The notes: a model not told the origin generated them from the sequence alone. A DNA stretch of 64,000 bases from Limimaricola hongkongensis DSM 17492 (GCF_000600975.2 NZ_KK088653.1:868501-932500); one strand, 5' to 3'; shown: positions 1 through 10,499, numbered from the stretch's first letter. Program-made: numbers and translations.

Positions 1-1
1 C

Positions 2-724
2 GTGGGCTTTCTCAATTACCGGCTGTTCTACGAAAACCCGGCCTTCTGGACCGCGATGCTGAACACGCTGCTGCTGGTCGGCGGGGTGCTGATCGTCACG
101 GTGGTGGGCGGTATCCTGCTGGCGATCCTGCTCGATCAGCCGATCTGGGGGCAGGGGATCGTGCGCATCCTCGTGATCGCGCCGTTCTTCGTGATGCCCA
201 CCGTGTCGGCGCTGGTCTGGAAGAACATGTTCATGAACCCGGTTTCGGGGCTCTTTGCGGAGTTTTCCAAGGCGGTCGGGTTGCAACCCTTCGACTTCCT
301 GACCCACGCGCCGCTGGCCTCGATCATCGGCATCGTGTCGTGGCAATGGCTGCCCTTCGCGACGCTGATCCTGCTCACCGCGATCCAGTCGCTCGACTCT
401 GAGCAGATGGAAGCCGCCGAGATGGACGGGGCCTCGCCGCTGTCGCGCTTTTGGTACATCACCCTGCCGCATCTGAGCCGGGCGATCACCGTGGTGATCC
501 TGATCCAGACGATCTTCCTGCTGTCGGTCTTCGCCGAGATCCTCGTGACCACCAATGGCGGGCCGGGCGTGGCCTCCACCAACCTGACCTATCTCGTCTA
601 CGCCCGCAGCTTGCTGAACTTCGACGTGGGCGGCGGCTCGGCAGGCGGCGTGGTCGCCATCATCCTCGCCAACATCGTCGCGATCTTCCTGATGCGGATG
701 ATCGGAAAGAACCTCGATGCCTGA
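2..724 (+). CDS. smoF: Polyol ABC transporter permease SmoF/MtlF-like, 5' truncated
   Basis: This is an inner-membrane permease of a binding-protein-dependent sugar/polyol ABC importer (MalF-like family). The window cuts off the N-terminus: 240 residues remain against about 290 in the family, so roughly 50 residues and the first membrane helix are missing. Several hydrophobic helices are visible, and so is the EAA loop that docks on the ATPase (EAAEMDGAS, near residue 139 of the visible part). The partner permease, ATPase, sorbitol dehydrogenase and mannitol dehydrogenase follow on the same strand in the order known from the Rhodobacter sphaeroides smo operon, which supports sorbitol/mannitol as substrate. 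The binding protein smoE would lie just left of the window. Confidence 0.88.
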   Translation: MGFLNYRLFYENPAFWTAMLNTLLLVGGVLIVTVVGGILLAILLDQPIWGQGIVRILVIAPFFVMPTVSALVWKNMFMNPVSGLFAEFSKAVGLQPFDFLTHAPLASIIGIVSWQWLPFATLILLTAIQSLDSEQMEAAEMDGASPLSRFWYITLPHLSRAITVVILIQTIFLLSVFAEILVTTNGGPGVASTNLTYLVYARSLLNFDVGGGSAGGVVAIILANIVAIFLMRMIGKNLDA

Positions 725-740
725 GCACATCATCATCGCC

Positions 741-761
741 GCGCGGGGCCTGACCCCGCGC
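741..761 (+). terminator. Intercistronic hairpin between smoF and smoG
   Basis: A perfect 8-bp stem (GCGCGGGG with CCCCGCGC) encloses a 5-nt loop in the 83-bp gap between the two permease genes. No T-tract follows, so it is more likely an RNA-stabilising or attenuating hairpin than a full terminator. Confidence 0.4.
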
Positions 762-807
762 CAACCCCGCCCTTCGCACAGCACACCGAACAGAGGGAGT
801 GCCTGAC

Positions 808-1638
808 ATGGCCCGCGCCGTCTCCACCCGCCGCAAGGCCGGCTACACCATCGCCGCCTGGATCATCGGTCTCGCGATCTTCTTCCCGATCCTTTGGACC
901 ATCGTCACCAGCTTCAAGACCGAAGCCGAGGCGATTTCCTCGCCGCCCTCGTTCATGTTCTTCCAGTGGACCACCGAGAACTACTCCACCGTCATGGAGC
1001 GCTCGAACTACTTCCGGCACTTCTGGAACTCGGTGGTGATCTCGCTGGGCTCGACCGTGCTGGGGCTGATCATCGCGATCCCCGCCGCCTGGTCGATGGC
1101 CTTCGTGCCGGCCAAGCACACCAAGAACGTGCTGATGTGGATGCTGTCGACCAAGATGCTGCCCCCCGTCGGCGTGCTGATCCCGATCTACCTGATCTTC
1201 CGCGACGTGGGTCTTCTCGACACCAAGACCGGCCTGGTCATCGTGCTGACCCTGATCAACCTGCCGATCATCGTCTGGATGCTCTACACCTACTTCAAGG
1301 AAATTCCCGGCGAGATCCTCGAAGCCTCCCGCATGGATGGCGCCAGCCTGCGCGACGAGATCATCTACGTGCTGACGCCGATGGCGGTGCCCGGGATCGC
1401 CTCGACGCTGCTTCTCAACGTCATCCTCGCCTGGAACGAGGCGTTCTGGACGCTCAACCTGACGGCGGCCAAGGCCGCACCCCTCACCGCCTTCATCGCC
1501 AGCTATTCGAGCCCCGAAGGCCTGTTCTACGCCAAGCTCTCGGCCGCCTCGACCATGGCCATCGCGCCGATCCTCATCCTCGGCTGGTTCAGCCAGAAGC
1601 AGCTCGTCCGCGGGCTCACCTTCGGCGCAGTGAAATAA
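808..1638 (+). CDS. smoG: Polyol ABC transporter permease SmoG/MtlG-like
   Basis: This 276-residue inner-membrane permease is the MalG-like partner of the preceding gene. It has an N-terminal helix after a short basic segment, several further hydrophobic helices, and the EAA loop [10 protein letters not shown] near residue 172. I chose the ATG at 808 because the purine-rich AGAGGGA sits about 9 nt upstream; an in-frame GTG at 799 would add three residues and has poorer spacing. It lies between smoF and the ATPase gene smoK, only 11 bp before the latter, so the two are surely cotranscribed. The substrate is inferred from the downstream sorbitol and mannitol dehydrogenases. Confidence 0.9.
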   Translation: MARAVSTRRKAGYTIAAWIIGLAIFFPILWTIVTSFKTEAEAISSPPSFMFFQWTTENYSTVMERSNYFRHFWNSVVISLGSTVLGLIIAIPAAWSMAFVPAKHTKNVLMWMLSTKMLPPVGVLIPIYLIFRDVGLLDTKTGLVIVLTLINLPIIVWMLYTYFKEIPGEILEASRMDGASLRDEIIYVLTPMAVPGIASTLLLNVILAWNEAFWTLNLTAAKAAPLTAFIASYSSPEGLFYAKLSAASTMAIAPILILGWFSQKQLVRGLTFGAVK

Positions 1639-1649
1639 GGAATAGACCA

Positions 1650-2654
1650 ATGGGACGCATCACGCTCGACAAGGTGACCAAGAAATTCGGCGACGTGGAG
1701 GTCATCCCGCCGCTCGACCTGACGATCAATGACGGAGAGTTCGTCGTCTTCGTCGGCCCCTCCGGCTGCGGCAAGTCCACGCTTCTGCGGCTGATCGCCG
1801 GGCTCGAGGACGTCACCGATGGTGAGATCCGCATCGACGGCAAGCCCGCCACCGACCTGCCGCCCGCCAAGCGCGGCCTCGCCATGGTGTTCCAGAGCTA
1901 CGCGCTCTACCCGCACATGTCGGTGCGCAAGAACATCGCCTTCCCGATGAAGATGGCGGGCATGCCCGAGGACGAGCAGAAGCGCCGGATCGAGAACGCG
2001 GCGCGCGCGCTCAACCTCACCGATTATCTCGACCGCCGCCCCGGCCAGCTGTCGGGCGGCCAGCGCCAGCGGGTCGCGATCGGCCGCGCCATCGTGCGCG
2101 AACCGGCGGCCTTCCTGTTCGACGAGCCGCTGTCGAACCTCGACGCGGCGCTGCGCGTCGGCATGCGGATGGAAATCTCCGAGCTGCACAAGAAGCTCGA
2201 CACCACGATGATCTACGTCACCCACGACCAGGTCGAGGCGATGACCATGGCCGACAAGATCGTCGTGCTGCGCGCGGGCAACATCGAGCAGGTCGGCTCG
2301 CCGCTGGAGCTGTATCGCAACCCGCGCAACACCTTCGTCGCGGGTTTCATCGGCTCGCCCAAGATGAACCTGATCGAGGGAGCGGAGGCCAAGAAGCACG
2401 ACGCCGCCACAATCGGCGTGCGGCCCGAGCATATCGACGTCTCGGCCAGCGAAGGCGCGTGGAAAGGTCGGATCGGCGTGGCCGAGCATCTCGGCTCGGA
2501 CACCTTCTTTCACGTGCACGACACCGGTCTGGCCGAAACGCTGACCATCCGCGCGGGCGGCGAGGTCGACCTGCATCACGGCGATACCGTGTTTCTCACG
2601 CCGCAGGCCGACAAGATCCATCGCTTCGACGGGCAGGGGCTGCGCATCTCATGA
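1650..2654 (+). CDS. smoK: Polyol ABC transporter ATP-binding protein SmoK (UgpC/MalK family)
   Basis: This cytoplasmic ATPase of 334 residues energises the SmoEFG importer. Visible motifs are the Walker [10 protein letters not shown] (36-44), the signature LSGGQRQR (about 134-141), the Walker B FLFDEP (about 155) and the switch histidine in YVTHDQVEA. The C-terminal 100 residues form the TOBE/OB regulatory domain of MalK-type ATPases and include GVRPEHIDV. The ATG at 1650 follows a TAAGGA element. Its stop overlaps the smoS start by ATGA, which implies translational coupling. Confidence 0.93.
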   Translation: MGRITLDKVTKKFGDVEVIPPLDLTINDGEFVVFVGPSGCGKSTLLRLIAGLEDVTDGEIRIDGKPATDLPPAKRGLAMVFQSYALYPHMSVRKNIAFPMKMAGMPEDEQKRRIENAARALNLTDYLDRRPGQLSGGQRQRVAIGRAIVREPAAFLFDEPLSNLDAALRVGMRMEISELHKKLDTTMIYVTHDQVEAMTMADKIVVLRAGNIEQVGSPLELYRNPRNTFVAGFIGSPKMNLIEGAEAKKHDAATIGVRPEHIDVSASEGAWKGRIGVAEHLGSDTFFHVHDTGLAETLTIRAGGEVDLHHGDTVFLTPQADKIHRFDGQGLRIS

Positions 2655-3424
2655 CCCGGCTGGCTGGAAAATCCGCGCTGATCACCGGCGCCGGTCGCGG
2701 CATCGGCAGGGCCTTCGCCGAAGCCTATGTCCGCGAGGGAGCGCAGGTCGCCATCGCCGATATCGATCTCGGGGCGGCGCAGGAGGCCGCCGCCGCGATC
2801 GGCGCGGGGGCCTATGCCGTCCGGATCGACGTGACCCGGCAGGGCAGCATCGACGCCGCCATTGCGACGGTGGTCGAGAAGACCGGCAAGATCGACATTC
2901 TCGTCAACAACGCAGCCCTGTTCGACGCCGCCGAGACGGTCAACATCACCCGCGAGAGCTATGAGCGGCTCTACGCCGTCAACGTCGCGGGCACGCTGTT
3001 CACCATGCAGGCGGCGGCGCGGCAGATGGTCGCCCAAGGTCACGGCGGCAAGATCATCAACATGGCGAGCCAAGCCGGGCGCCGGGGCGAACCTCTCGTG
3101 CTGGTCTATTGCTCGACCAAGGCCGCCGTCATTTCGATGACGCAGTCGGCGGGGCTCAACCTCATCAGGCACGGCATCAACGTCAACGCCATCGCGCCCG
3201 GCGTCGTCGACGGTGCGCATTGGGAGCATGTCGACAGCATGTTCGCCAAGCTCGAAGGCAAGGCGCCCGGGCAGAAGAAGGCCGAGGTCGCCGCCGGCGT
3301 GCCGGCAGGCCGCTTTGCGACACCGGGGGATCTCACCGGCATGGCCGTGTTCCTCGCTTCGCCAGAGGCCGACTACATCGTGTCGCAGACTTACAACGTC
3401 GATGGCGGCCAGTGGATGAGCTGA
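2651..3424 (+). CDS. smoS: Sorbitol dehydrogenase SmoS (L-iditol 2-dehydrogenase, SDR family)
   Basis: This classical short-chain dehydrogenase has 257 residues and by family oxidises D-sorbitol to D-fructose with NAD. It carries the nucleotide motif TGAGRGIG (12-19), the NNA structural motif, a catalytic serine near 140 and the YCSTK dyad (Tyr153, Lys157). From memory, the central segment (SQAGRRGE, then [19 protein letters not shown]) is nearly the same as in the characterised Rhodobacter sphaeroides SmoS. Its start overlaps the smoK stop. Fructose made here could be handled by fructose-specific functions such as those encoded at 23-27 kb. Confidence 0.93.
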   Translation: MTRLAGKSALITGAGRGIGRAFAEAYVREGAQVAIADIDLGAAQEAAAAIGAGAYAVRIDVTRQGSIDAAIATVVEKTGKIDILVNNAALFDAAETVNITRESYERLYAVNVAGTLFTMQAAARQMVAQGHGGKIINMASQAGRRGEPLVLVYCSTKAAVISMTQSAGLNLIRHGINVNAIAPGVVDGAHWEHVDSMFAKLEGKAPGQKKAEVAAGVPAGRFATPGDLTGMAVFLASPEADYIVSQTYNVDGGQWMS

Positions 3425-3455
3425 TGGCTCATCCCGTATCTACAGGAGGCTGACA

Positions 3456-4925
3456 ATGGCCATTGATCTCAAAGCCGCCGCTCTCGATCTCCTTCCCGAA
3501 GGGGTCGAGGGGCCGGGTTACGACCGCGTCGGTCTCTCGGCGGGCATCGTGCATATCGGCGTCGGCAATTTTCACCGAGCCCACATGGCGGTCTATCTCG
3601 ACCGGCTGTTCGAAACCGGGACGGATCACGACTGGGCCATCTGCGGCGCAGGCGTGCGGCCCGGCGACGCGAAGATGCGCGACGCGCTCGCCGCGCAGGA
3701 CTGGCTCACAACGGTGGTCGAGCTGGACCCGGCCGGGCTTTCGGCGCGCGTGACCGGCGCGATGATCGATTTCGCCGAGATCGACGCCGCCAGTCTCGTC
3801 GCCCGGATGAGCGATCCGGCGATCCGCATCGTCTCGCTCACCGTCACCGAAGGCGGCTGGTTCGTCGATGCCCGCAGCGGCGGGTTCGACGACAGCCACG
3901 CCGACATCTGCCACGACGCGCAGGCTCCCGATGCGCCAAGAACCGCCTTCGGGATGATCCTCGCCGCGCTGAAGCGCCGCCGCGACGCGGGCCTCGCGCC
4001 CTTCACGGTGATGTCTTGCGACAACCTGCCCGAGAACGGGCACGTGGCGAAACAGACAATCGTCGGGCTGGCGGCGCTGTCGGATGCGGGCTTTGCCGAC
4101 TGGATCGCGGCCAATGTCGCGTTCCCCAACACCATGGTCGATTGCATCACGCCGGCGACTTCGGACCGGGAACGCGCCATCGTGCGCGACCGCTTCGGGC
4201 TGAACGACGCGGTGCCGGTCGCCTGCGAGCCGTTCCGGCAATGGGTGCTCGAGGACAACTTCCCGCAAGGCCGCCCGCGGCTCGAACGGGTCGGGGCCGA
4301 ATTCGTGACCGATGTCGCACCCTTCGAGCTGATGAAGCTGCGTATTCTCAATGGCGGTCATGCCGCCATCGCCTATGCGTCGGCATTGCTCGGGCATCAT
4401 TTCGTGCATGACGCCATGGCCGATCCGCGCATCGTGTCCTGGCTCGCCGCGCTCGAGACGCGCGAGATCATCCCGACGCTCGCGCCGATCGACGGCGTCG
4501 ATTTCGAGGCCTATCGCCGCAAGGTGGCCGAGCGTTTCGCCAATCCCGAGATCGGCGACACCATCCCGCGGCTGTGTTTCGACGGCACGAACCGGCAGCC
4601 GAAATTCATCCTGCCGGTGGTCCGCGACGCGCTGGCGGCGGGGCGGCCGGTCGATGGGCTGGCGCTGGAGGTGGCGATGTGGTGCCGCTACTGCGCGGGC
4701 ACCGACGAGGCAGGGGCCGAGATCGCCCCCAATGACGACAATGCCGACGACCTCAAGCGCCGGGCGATGGCCACGAAGGACGACCCGAAGGCGTTCTTGT
4801 CCAACGCGGCGGTGTTCGGTGATCTGGGCGATGATCCGACCTTCGCCGGCGCCTTCGCGCGGCAGATCGGCGCGATCTGGTCCGATGGCGTGGCGGCCAC
4901 GCTCGACCGCTACGCCAAGGGGTAG
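3456..4925 (+). CDS. mtlK: Mannitol 2-dehydrogenase (polyol-specific long-chain dehydrogenase)
   Basis: This 489-residue protein oxidises D-mannitol (and often D-arabitol or sorbitol) to the ketose with NAD. The N-terminal Rossmann part has GVGNFHRAH (35-43). The family signature KLRILNGGH supplies the catalytic lysine (294), asparagine (299) and histidine (302). An AGGAGG-type ribosome site (ACAGGAGGC) lies 8 nt before the ATG. It is the last gene of the smo operon and its TAG stop sits inside a hairpin shared with the convergent regulator gene. The length is normal for the family. Confidence 0.93.
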   Translation: MAIDLKAAALDLLPEGVEGPGYDRVGLSAGIVHIGVGNFHRAHMAVYLDRLFETGTDHDWAICGAGVRPGDAKMRDALAAQDWLTTVVELDPAGLSARVTGAMIDFAEIDAASLVARMSDPAIRIVSLTVTEGGWFVDARSGGFDDSHADICHDAQAPDAPRTAFGMILAALKRRRDAGLAPFTVMSCDNLPENGHVAKQTIVGLAALSDAGFADWIAANVAFPNTMVDCITPATSDRERAIVRDRFGLNDAVPVACEPFRQWVLEDNFPQGRPRLERVGAEFVTDVAPFELMKLRILNGGHAAIAYASALLGHHFVHDAMADPRIVSWLAALETREIIPTLAPIDGVDFEAYRRKVAERFANPEIGDTIPRLCFDGTNRQPKFILPVVRDALAAGRPVDGLALEVAMWCRYCAGTDEAGAEIAPNDDNADDLKRRAMATKDDPKAFLSNAAVFGDLGDDPTFAGAFARQIGAIWSDGVAATLDRYAKG

Positions 4926-4947
4926 CGCCCGAGGCCGGGCGGCTACC
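4921..4947. terminator. Bidirectional hairpin between mtlK and the SorC regulator gene
   Basis: GGTAGCGCCCG pairs with CGGGCGGCTACC around the loop AGGC, with one bulged base. The hairpin contains both stop codons of two convergent genes, so it probably ends transcription from each side. There is no long T-tract. Confidence 0.6.
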
Positions 4948-5902
4948 GCTTCAGGAGCCGCTCGGCGGTCGCCTCGTCGGTGATCAACCCGTCGATCAGC
5001 CGCCCCCTGAGAGCGGCGCGGATCGCGTCCGCCTTGCCGGGCCCGGCGGCGAGCCCCACCACGGGCCCGCCACCGCGCACCGGCAGCGGCGCGGAGGCGA
5101 CGCGGCGGTTGAACGCATTGTCCAGAACCCGGCCTTCGGCGTCATAGACCCAGCTCGTGATTTCGCCCACCACGCCCTGAGCGATCAGGTCGTCCATCCC
5201 TTGCTGGTCGAGAAAGCCATCGAGATGGATCGGTGCGTTCGCCCCGACCTGTCCCACGCCGACCAGCGTGAAATCGGCACGCGCGCAAAGCTCCATCGTG
5301 TGACGCACCGGTTCCTGGCTGTGCATCACCCGCAGCTCTTCCTCGTCGCGTGCGCGCACCGGCAACGGGTAGGGGTAGTGCTTGGCGCCGACCCGCTCGG
5401 CCATGCGGATGACGGCGTTGTAGGGCGTGGCCGAGCCGTCCGACATCATGTTGCCCAGTCGGCTGACGATGCGATGCTGGGGGCAATCCATGCGCGGAAG
5501 CTGTTCGACGCAGGCCCGAAGCGCGCGGCCGGTGCCCAACGCGATGATTTTTTCCTCGGGGCTTTTGAGCAGCTTTTCCAGCTCGGCGGCGGCGGCGATG
5601 GCGATGCCGGTCATCAGCTCTGGCGCGGTGGGGTCCGACGGGACCACCTCGGCCACCCGCAGGTTGTAGCGTTCGGCCAAGGCGCCGGACAGGTCCATGC
5701 AGCGGGCGATCGGATGGTCGAGCCGCACCTTGACCAGCTTTTCGGACACCGCGAGAGACACCAGCCGCTGCGCCGATTGCCGCGACACGCCGAGCTTCCT
5801 GGCGATTTCGTCCTGGGTGTTGCCCGCGACATAGTAAAGCCAGCCCGCGCGGGCGGCATCGTCGAGCCGGGCGGTTTCGGGGGTGAAGCGTGACTGGCTC
5901 AT
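4943..5902 (-). CDS. Sugar-binding transcriptional regulator, SorC/DeoR type (SmoC-like)
   Basis: This 319-residue regulator has an N-terminal helix-turn-helix (about residues 15-55, with AGNTQDEIARKLGVSRQSAQR) and a C-terminal sugar-phosphate-binding domain of the SorC family (about 65-315, with ALGTGRALRA and AAGPGKADAIRAAL). SorC regulators respond to phosphorylated sugars or polyols. Its gene faces the polyol operon, and a SorC-type gene called smoC belongs to the Rhodobacter smo cluster, so I infer that it controls that operon. It is translationally coupled (ATGA) to the upstream HAD phosphatase gene. Confidence 0.9.
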   Translation of the reverse strand: MSQSRFTPETARLDDAARAGWLYYVAGNTQDEIARKLGVSRQSAQRLVSLAVSEKLVKVRLDHPIARCMDLSGALAERYNLRVAEVVPSDPTAPELMTGIAIAAAAELEKLLKSPEEKIIALGTGRALRACVEQLPRMDCPQHRIVSRLGNMMSDGSATPYNAVIRMAERVGAKHYPYPLPVRARDEEELRVMHSQEPVRHTMELCARADFTLVGVGQVGANAPIHLDGFLDQQGMDDLIAQGVVGEITSWVYDAEGRVLDNAFNRRVASAPLPVRGGGPVVGLAAGPGKADAIRAALRGRLIDGLITDEATAERLLKR

Positions 5903-6579
5903 GCCACGGCCTCCGGGCGCAGCCGGTCCAGCAGGGCGGGAAATTCGGCCCAGTCCCGCAGCAGCGGCACCGCCGGATCATGGCGCAGCGTGGCCCCCGC
6001 GAGGTGACCGCCGCCGATGAAGCGTACCGCGATCATGCCCGCCGCCGCCGCCGCCTCCAGCCCGGGCAGGCTGTCCTCGATCACCAGCGTGCGGGCGGGT
6101 TCTGCGCCCATTTCCTTGGCGGCCAGCAGGAACAGATCCGGCGCGGGCTTGCCGCGGGCCACCTGGCTTGCGGTAAAGACATGCCGCAACGCCGGGGCCA
6201 GCCCGGCGATGTCAAGAGACCGCGACACTCGCGGCGGCGAGGAGGAGGTGGCCACGCAGACCGGCACGCCGCGTGCCGCGGTCAACGCCAGCGCCGGCGC
6301 GATGCCCGGCATCGGTTTCAATTCGGTCTCGAACCGCGCGAGCAGCCGGGTGCGGTAAAGCTGTTCGAAATCGGGGGCGAGATCATGACCCAGATCCTCG
6401 CGGATATGCTTTGCCACGGTCGCGAAGCTGCGCCCGAGGAAATTGCGCCGCACATGGTCAAAGCCGATGTCGACGCCGGCCTCGGCCAGAAGCTCGATCA
6501 GCACCTCGGCGCTCAGCAATTCGCTGTCGATCAGCACACCGTCGCAATCGAAGATGATCAGGTCCCAGTCATGCGTCAT
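5899..6579 (-). CDS. HAD family hydrolase, beta-phosphoglucomutase/phosphatase-like
   Basis: This 226-residue subfamily I HAD phosphatase has motif I DCDGVLIDSE (nucleophile Asp11, acid Asp13), a helical cap, motif II ATSSSP, the lysine in GKPAPD and motif III/IV VIEDSLPGLEAA. Such enzymes dephosphorylate small sugar or polyol phosphates. I chose the ATG at 6579, which has GGAG seven bases upstream; another ATG at 6591 would add four residues. It is cotranscribed with the SorC-type regulator, so a sugar-phosphate substrate linked to polyol use, possibly tuning the inducer level, is a reasonable inference. Confidence 0.85.
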   Translation of the reverse strand: MTHDWDLIIFDCDGVLIDSELLSAEVLIELLAEAGVDIGFDHVRRNFLGRSFATVAKHIREDLGHDLAPDFEQLYRTRLLARFETELKPMPGIAPALALTAARGVPVCVATSSSPPRVSRSLDIAGLAPALRHVFTASQVARGKPAPDLFLLAAKEMGAEPARTLVIEDSLPGLEAAAAAGMIAVRFIGGGHLAGATLRHDPAVPLLRDWAEFPALLDRLRPEAVA

Positions 6580-6619
6580 GCCGTTCTCCATGCGGTGTTC
6601 TGTCCCGTAGGCCCCTGGC

Positions 6620-6651
6620 TGGCAGAGTGCCATAGCTGCGGGCATTTGCCC
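6620..6651. promoter_or_regulatory. Two adjacent short palindromes in a divergent promoter region
   Basis: The 168-bp gap between the HAD gene and the oxoprolinase gene contains TGGCA-GAG-TGCCA (6620-6632) and GGGCA-TT-TGCCC (6640-6651). They are candidate operator sites for one or both divergent units. The second could be chance in GC-rich DNA. Confidence 0.3.
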
Positions 6652-6747
6652 ATAGGCTGGGCTTATGCGTGAATCCGCGCGACGGCTTGACCACCGGCGG
6701 AGGAATGCGCACCCCTTGGCAAATCGCAACACGAGAGGGCAGGGGCA

Positions 6748-9700
6748 ATGAGCGTTTGGGATTTCTGGGTCGATCGTGGCGGCACCTTTACCGACGTCGT
6801 CGGTCGCGATCCAGAGGGCGCCCTGCATCCGTTGAAGCTGTTGTCGGAAAACCCCGAGGCCTATGAGGACGCGGCGATCGAAGGGATCCGCCGGCTTCTG
6901 GGCGGTGCGATCGAACCCGCGCGCATCGGCACGGTCAAGATGGGCACCACGGTCGCCACCAATGCGCTTTTGGAGCGCAAGGGCGACCGGACGGCATTGT
7001 TGATCACGCGCGGCTTTCGCGACGCGCTCAGGATCGCCTATCAGGGGCGCCCCGACATCTTCGCCAAGGAGATCGCGCTGCCCGAACAGCTCTATGACCG
7101 GGTGATCGAGGTAGACGAGCGCATCCGCGCCGATGGCCGGGTCGAGACGCCGCTCGATGCCGACGCGCTGCGCCCCGAGCTGGAGACGCTGCGCGCCGAG
7201 GGCATCGACGCGGTGGCCATCGTGCTGATGCATGCGTGGAACGCGCCCGCGCACGAGGCGGCGCTGGCCGAGGCGGTGCGCGGCATGGGCTTCGGGCAGG
7301 TATCGGTCAGCCACGAGGTGTCGCCGCTCCTGAAGCTCGTCGGGCGGGGCGACACCACCGTGGTTGATGCCTATCTCTCGCCGATCCTGCGCCGCTACGT
7401 GGCGCGGGTCTCCGGTGCGCTGGGCGCCACGCCGCCGGGCGAGCCGGGCCCGACGCTGCAATTCATGATGTCCTCGGGCGGCATGACCGCGGCCGAGGCG
7501 TTTCAGGGCAAGGACGCGATCCTGTCGGGCCCGGCGGGCGGCGTGGTCGGCATGGTCGAAACGGCGCGCGCCGCGGGCTGGGACCGGGTGATCGGTTTCG
7601 ACATGGGCGGCACATCGACGGATGTGGCGCATTGCGCGGGCGAATACGAGCGGGCCTTCGATACCGAGGTGGCGGGCGTGCGCATCCGCGCCCCGATGAT
7701 GCGCATCCACACGGTCGCGGCGGGCGGCGGGTCGGTGTTGCATGCGGACACCAACCGCTTTCGCGTCGGCCCCGACAGCGCCGGGGCCGATCCGGGACCG
7801 CTTTGCTACCGGCGCGGCGGTCCGCTCACGGTGACGGATGCCAATGTCATGCTGGGCAAGCTCGACCCCGATCTCTTTCCGGCGATCTTCGGCCCCGGTC
7901 AGGATCAGCCGCTCGACCGCGACGGTGTGCGGGCGGGTTTCGCGGCGGTGGCGGGCGAGCGCAGCCCCGAGGAGGCCGCCGAGGGCTTCGTGCGCATCGC
8001 GGTGGAAAACATGGCCAACGCGATCAAGAAAATCTCCGTGCAGCGCGGCCATGACGTGACGCGCTATTTGCTCAATTCCTTCGGGGGCGCGGGTGGGCAG
8101 CATGCCTGTCTCGTTGCCGACGCGCTGGGCATGGAGGCGGTGCTGGTCCACCCGCTCTCCGGCCTGCTTTCGGCCTATGGCATCGGCCTTGCCACCGTTT
8201 CGGCCAGCCGCCAGCAGGGATTGGTGCAGCCATTGAAAGAGGGCACGCGGCCCGCGCTCGACGCGGTGATCGCCGAGCTGACCGCGCAGGTCGGCGCCGA
8301 GCTGGCCGGTCAGGGCGTGTCGGGCGAAAGCTATGCCACGCGGCTGCATTTGCGCTACGAGGGCACGGATACGGCGCTGCAGGTCGCATATGCGGACGAC
8401 ATGGCGGCGGCGCGCGCGGCGTTCGAGGCGGCGCACGAGGCGCAGTTCGGCTTTCTCAGCCCCGAGCGGATGCTGGTGATCGAGGCGGTCGAGGTCGAGG
8501 GCACCGAGCCGGCGCATGCGCTGGCCGAGACGGGAGGCATGGCGCCCGAGCGCGGTGTCGCGCAGGCGGAGGAGACCGCGCGCTTCTTCTCGGGCGGCGC
8601 ATGGCACGAGGCGCGGGTGCATCGCCGCGCCGATATCGCGCCGGGCCACGAGATGCGCGGGCCCGCGCTGATCATCGAGCCGAACCAGACCATCGTGGTC
8701 GAGCCGGGCTGGACCGCGCGGCTGACGGGCCGCGACGACATCCTGCTCACCCGCCACGAGGCCGCGCCGCGCGCCCTGGCTGCCGGGACCGAGGCCGACC
8801 CGATCCTGCTCGAAGTGTTCAACAACCTGTTCATGAACATCGCCGAGCAGATGGGCGTGGCGCTGCAGAACACCGCCCAGTCGGTCAACATCAAGGAACG
8901 GCTCGATTTCTCCTGCGCGGTGTTCGACCGCGACGGGGCGCTGGTCGCCAACGCGCCGCACATGCCGGTGCATCTGGGAAGCATGGACCGTTCGGTCGAG
9001 GCGGTGATCCGGCAGAACCCGGTGATCCACCCCGGCGACGTCTTCGCGCTCAACGCGCCGTATAACGGCGGCACGCATCTGCCCGACATCACCGTGGTGT
9101 CGCCGGTCTTCGACGATGCGGGCGCAGACATCCTGTTCTGGACCGCCAGCCGCGGTCACCATGCCGATGTCGGCGGCACCGCGCCGGGATCCATGACGCC
9201 GCTGGCCACGACCGTGGACGAGGAAGGCGTGCTGATCGACAATTTCCAGCTCGTGGATCGGGGCCGCTTCCGCGAGTCGGCGCTGCAGGAGCTTCTGACC
9301 GACCACCCCTATCCTTGCCGCAATCCCGGCCAGAACATCGCGGATCTCAAGGCGCAGGTCGCCGCCAATGCCCGCGGCGCGGCGGAACTGCGGCGCATGG
9401 TCTCCGAGTTCGGCCTCGACGTGGTGCGCGCCTATATGGGCCATGTGCAGGACAACGCCGCCGAAGAGGTGGCGCGGCTGATCGGGCGGCTGTCGGATTG
9501 CGAATGCGCCTACGAGACCGATACGGGCCAGACGATCCGGGTGCACATCACCGTCGACCGCGCCGCCCGGCGCGCAAAGGTCGATTTCACCGGCACATCT
9601 GAGGCGCGCGAGAACAATTTCAACGCGCCCGAGCCGGTGGCCCGCGCCGCCGTGCTCTATGTGTTCAGGGTGATGTGCGAACAACCCATCCCGATGAACG

Positions 9701-10338
9701 CGGGCTGCCTGCGGCCGATCGAGATCGTGATCCCCGAAGGCTCGATGCTGCGGCCCGCCTATCCGCGCGCCGTGGTGGCGGGCAATGTCGAAACCTCGCA
9801 GCACGTGACCAACGCGCTGTTCCAGGCGCTTGGCGCGCTGGCCAATGCGCAGGGGACGATGAACAATCTCACCTTCGGCAATGACGCGCACCAGTATTAC
9901 GAGACGATCTGTTCGGGCAGCCCGGCGGGGCGGATGAATGACGGGCGCGGCTTTGCCGGGACGGCGGGCGTGCACACCCACATGACCAATTCGCGGCTGA
10001 CCGACCCGGAGGTGCTGGAAACCCGCTTCCCGGTGCTGCTCGAAGAGTTCGCGCTACGGCCCGGATCGGGCGGGGCGGGCGCGTTCCCCGGCGGTGACGG
10101 CACGCGGCGCAGGCTGCGGTTTCTTCAGGAGATGGACCTGTCGATCCTGTCCTCGCACCGGCACCGCCCGCCCGAAGGGCTCGATGGCGGCCGCGCGGGC
10201 GAGGTCGGGCGCACCGAGGTGCGGCGGCATGACGGGTCCACCGAAACGCTCGCCGCCTGCGCGCAGACCCGGCTTGGCGCGGGCGAGACGGTGACGGTGA
10301 TCACGCCGACGCCGGGCGGGGTCGGGCACAAGGAATGA
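6748..10338 (+). CDS. 5-oxoprolinase (ATP-hydrolysing), fused HyuA-HyuB
   Basis: This cytoplasmic enzyme of 1196 residues should open 5-oxo-L-proline to glutamate at the cost of ATP, recycling pyroglutamate from glutathione turnover or peptide breakdown. The N-terminal two thirds is a hydantoinase/oxoprolinase A part with phosphate-binding motifs ([11 protein letters not shown] at the start and [13 protein letters not shown] near 288). The B part begins near residue 683 ([17 protein letters not shown]). Many bacteria encode the two halves as separate genes; this single chain resembles the eukaryotic enzyme. The start ATG has GAGAGGGCAGGGGC upstream. It stands alone as a transcription unit. 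N-methylhydantoinase or acetone carboxylase activity is less likely, given the length and fusion. Confidence 0.85.
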   Translation: MSVWDFWVDRGGTFTDVVGRDPEGALHPLKLLSENPEAYEDAAIEGIRRLLGGAIEPARIGTVKMGTTVATNALLERKGDRTALLITRGFRDALRIAYQGRPDIFAKEIALPEQLYDRVIEVDERIRADGRVETPLDADALRPELETLRAEGIDAVAIVLMHAWNAPAHEAALAEAVRGMGFGQVSVSHEVSPLLKLVGRGDTTVVDAYLSPILRRYVARVSGALGATPPGEPGPTLQFMMSSGGMTAAEAFQGKDAILSGPAGGVVGMVETARAAGWDRVIGFDMGGTSTDVAHCAGEYERAFDTEVAGVRIRAPMMRIHTVAAGGGSVLHADTNRFRVGPDSAGADPGPLCYRRGGPLTVTDANVMLGKLDPDLFPAIFGPGQDQPLDRDGVRAGFAAVAGERSPEEAAEGFVRIAVENMANAIKKISVQRGHDVTRYLLNSFGGAGGQHACLVADALGMEAVLVHPLSGLLSAYGIGLATVSASRQQGLVQPLKEGTRPALDAVIAELTAQVGAELAGQGVSGESYATRLHLRYEGTDTALQVAYADDMAAARAAFEAAHEAQFGFLSPERMLVIEAVEVEGTEPAHALAETGGMAPERGVAQAEETARFFSGGAWHEARVHRRADIAPGHEMRGPALIIEPNQTIVVEPGWTARLTGRDDILLTRHEAAPRALAAGTEADPILLEVFNNLFMNIAEQMGVALQNTAQSVNIKERLDFSCAVFDRDGALVANAPHMPVHLGSMDRSVEAVIRQNPVIHPGDVFALNAPYNGGTHLPDITVVSPVFDDAGADILFWTASRGHHADVGGTAPGSMTPLATTVDEEGVLIDNFQLVDRGRFRESALQELLTDHPYPCRNPGQNIADLKAQVAANARGAAELRRMVSEFGLDVVRAYMGHVQDNAAEEVARLIGRLSDCECAYETDTGQTIRVHITVDRAARRAKVDFTGTSEARENNFNAPEPVARAAVLYVFRVMCEQPIPMNAGCLRPIEIVIPEGSMLRPAYPRAVVAGNVETSQHVTNALFQALGALANAQGTMNNLTFGNDAHQYYETICSGSPAGRMNDGRGFAGTAGVHTHMTNSRLTDPEVLETRFPVLLEEFALRPGSGGAGAFPGGDGTRRRLRFLQEMDLSILSSHRHRPPEGLDGGRAGEVGRTEVRRHDGSTETLAACAQTRLGAGETVTVITPTPGGVGHKE

Positions 10339-10357
10339 GGAGCGGGCGCGGGCGGTG

Positions 10358-10394
10358 GCGTCGGGATTTGCGTATTTGGAGAATGGTGAAAGGG
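10358..10394 (+). repeat. Left copy of a 37-bp inverted repeat
   Basis: The segment begins 20 bp after the oxoprolinase stop and has the core GCGTATTTGGAGAATGGTGA. An imperfect inverted copy lies at 10500-10537; about 32 of 37 positions match. It is relatively AT-rich for this genome and may be a dispersed repeat unit. Confidence 0.6.
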
Positions 10395-10499
10395 CCGGAG
10401 AAACCCGCGCGCGCCGCTCCCGACCCCCCGGCCTTCGTTTTCTTTTTCCCTTCCCTTTCCATGCGTGTCGGCAGGCGCAGCGCTTGGAGACGGCGCGAT
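10395..10499. other. Spacer between inverted repeats, no gene
   Basis: The 300-bp gap between the oxoprolinase and pqiA genes is mostly this spacer plus the two repeat arms. It contains a pyrimidine-rich tract near 10435-10460. I see no convincing reading frame with a ribosome site. Confidence 0.5.

Noticed and set aside
5899-9981. A 1360-codon open frame on the minus strand across the oxoprolinase gene
   Set aside because: Only its last 226 codons (5899-6579) encode a real HAD protein. The rest is an Arg/His-rich shadow of the oxoprolinase gene caused by GC bias.
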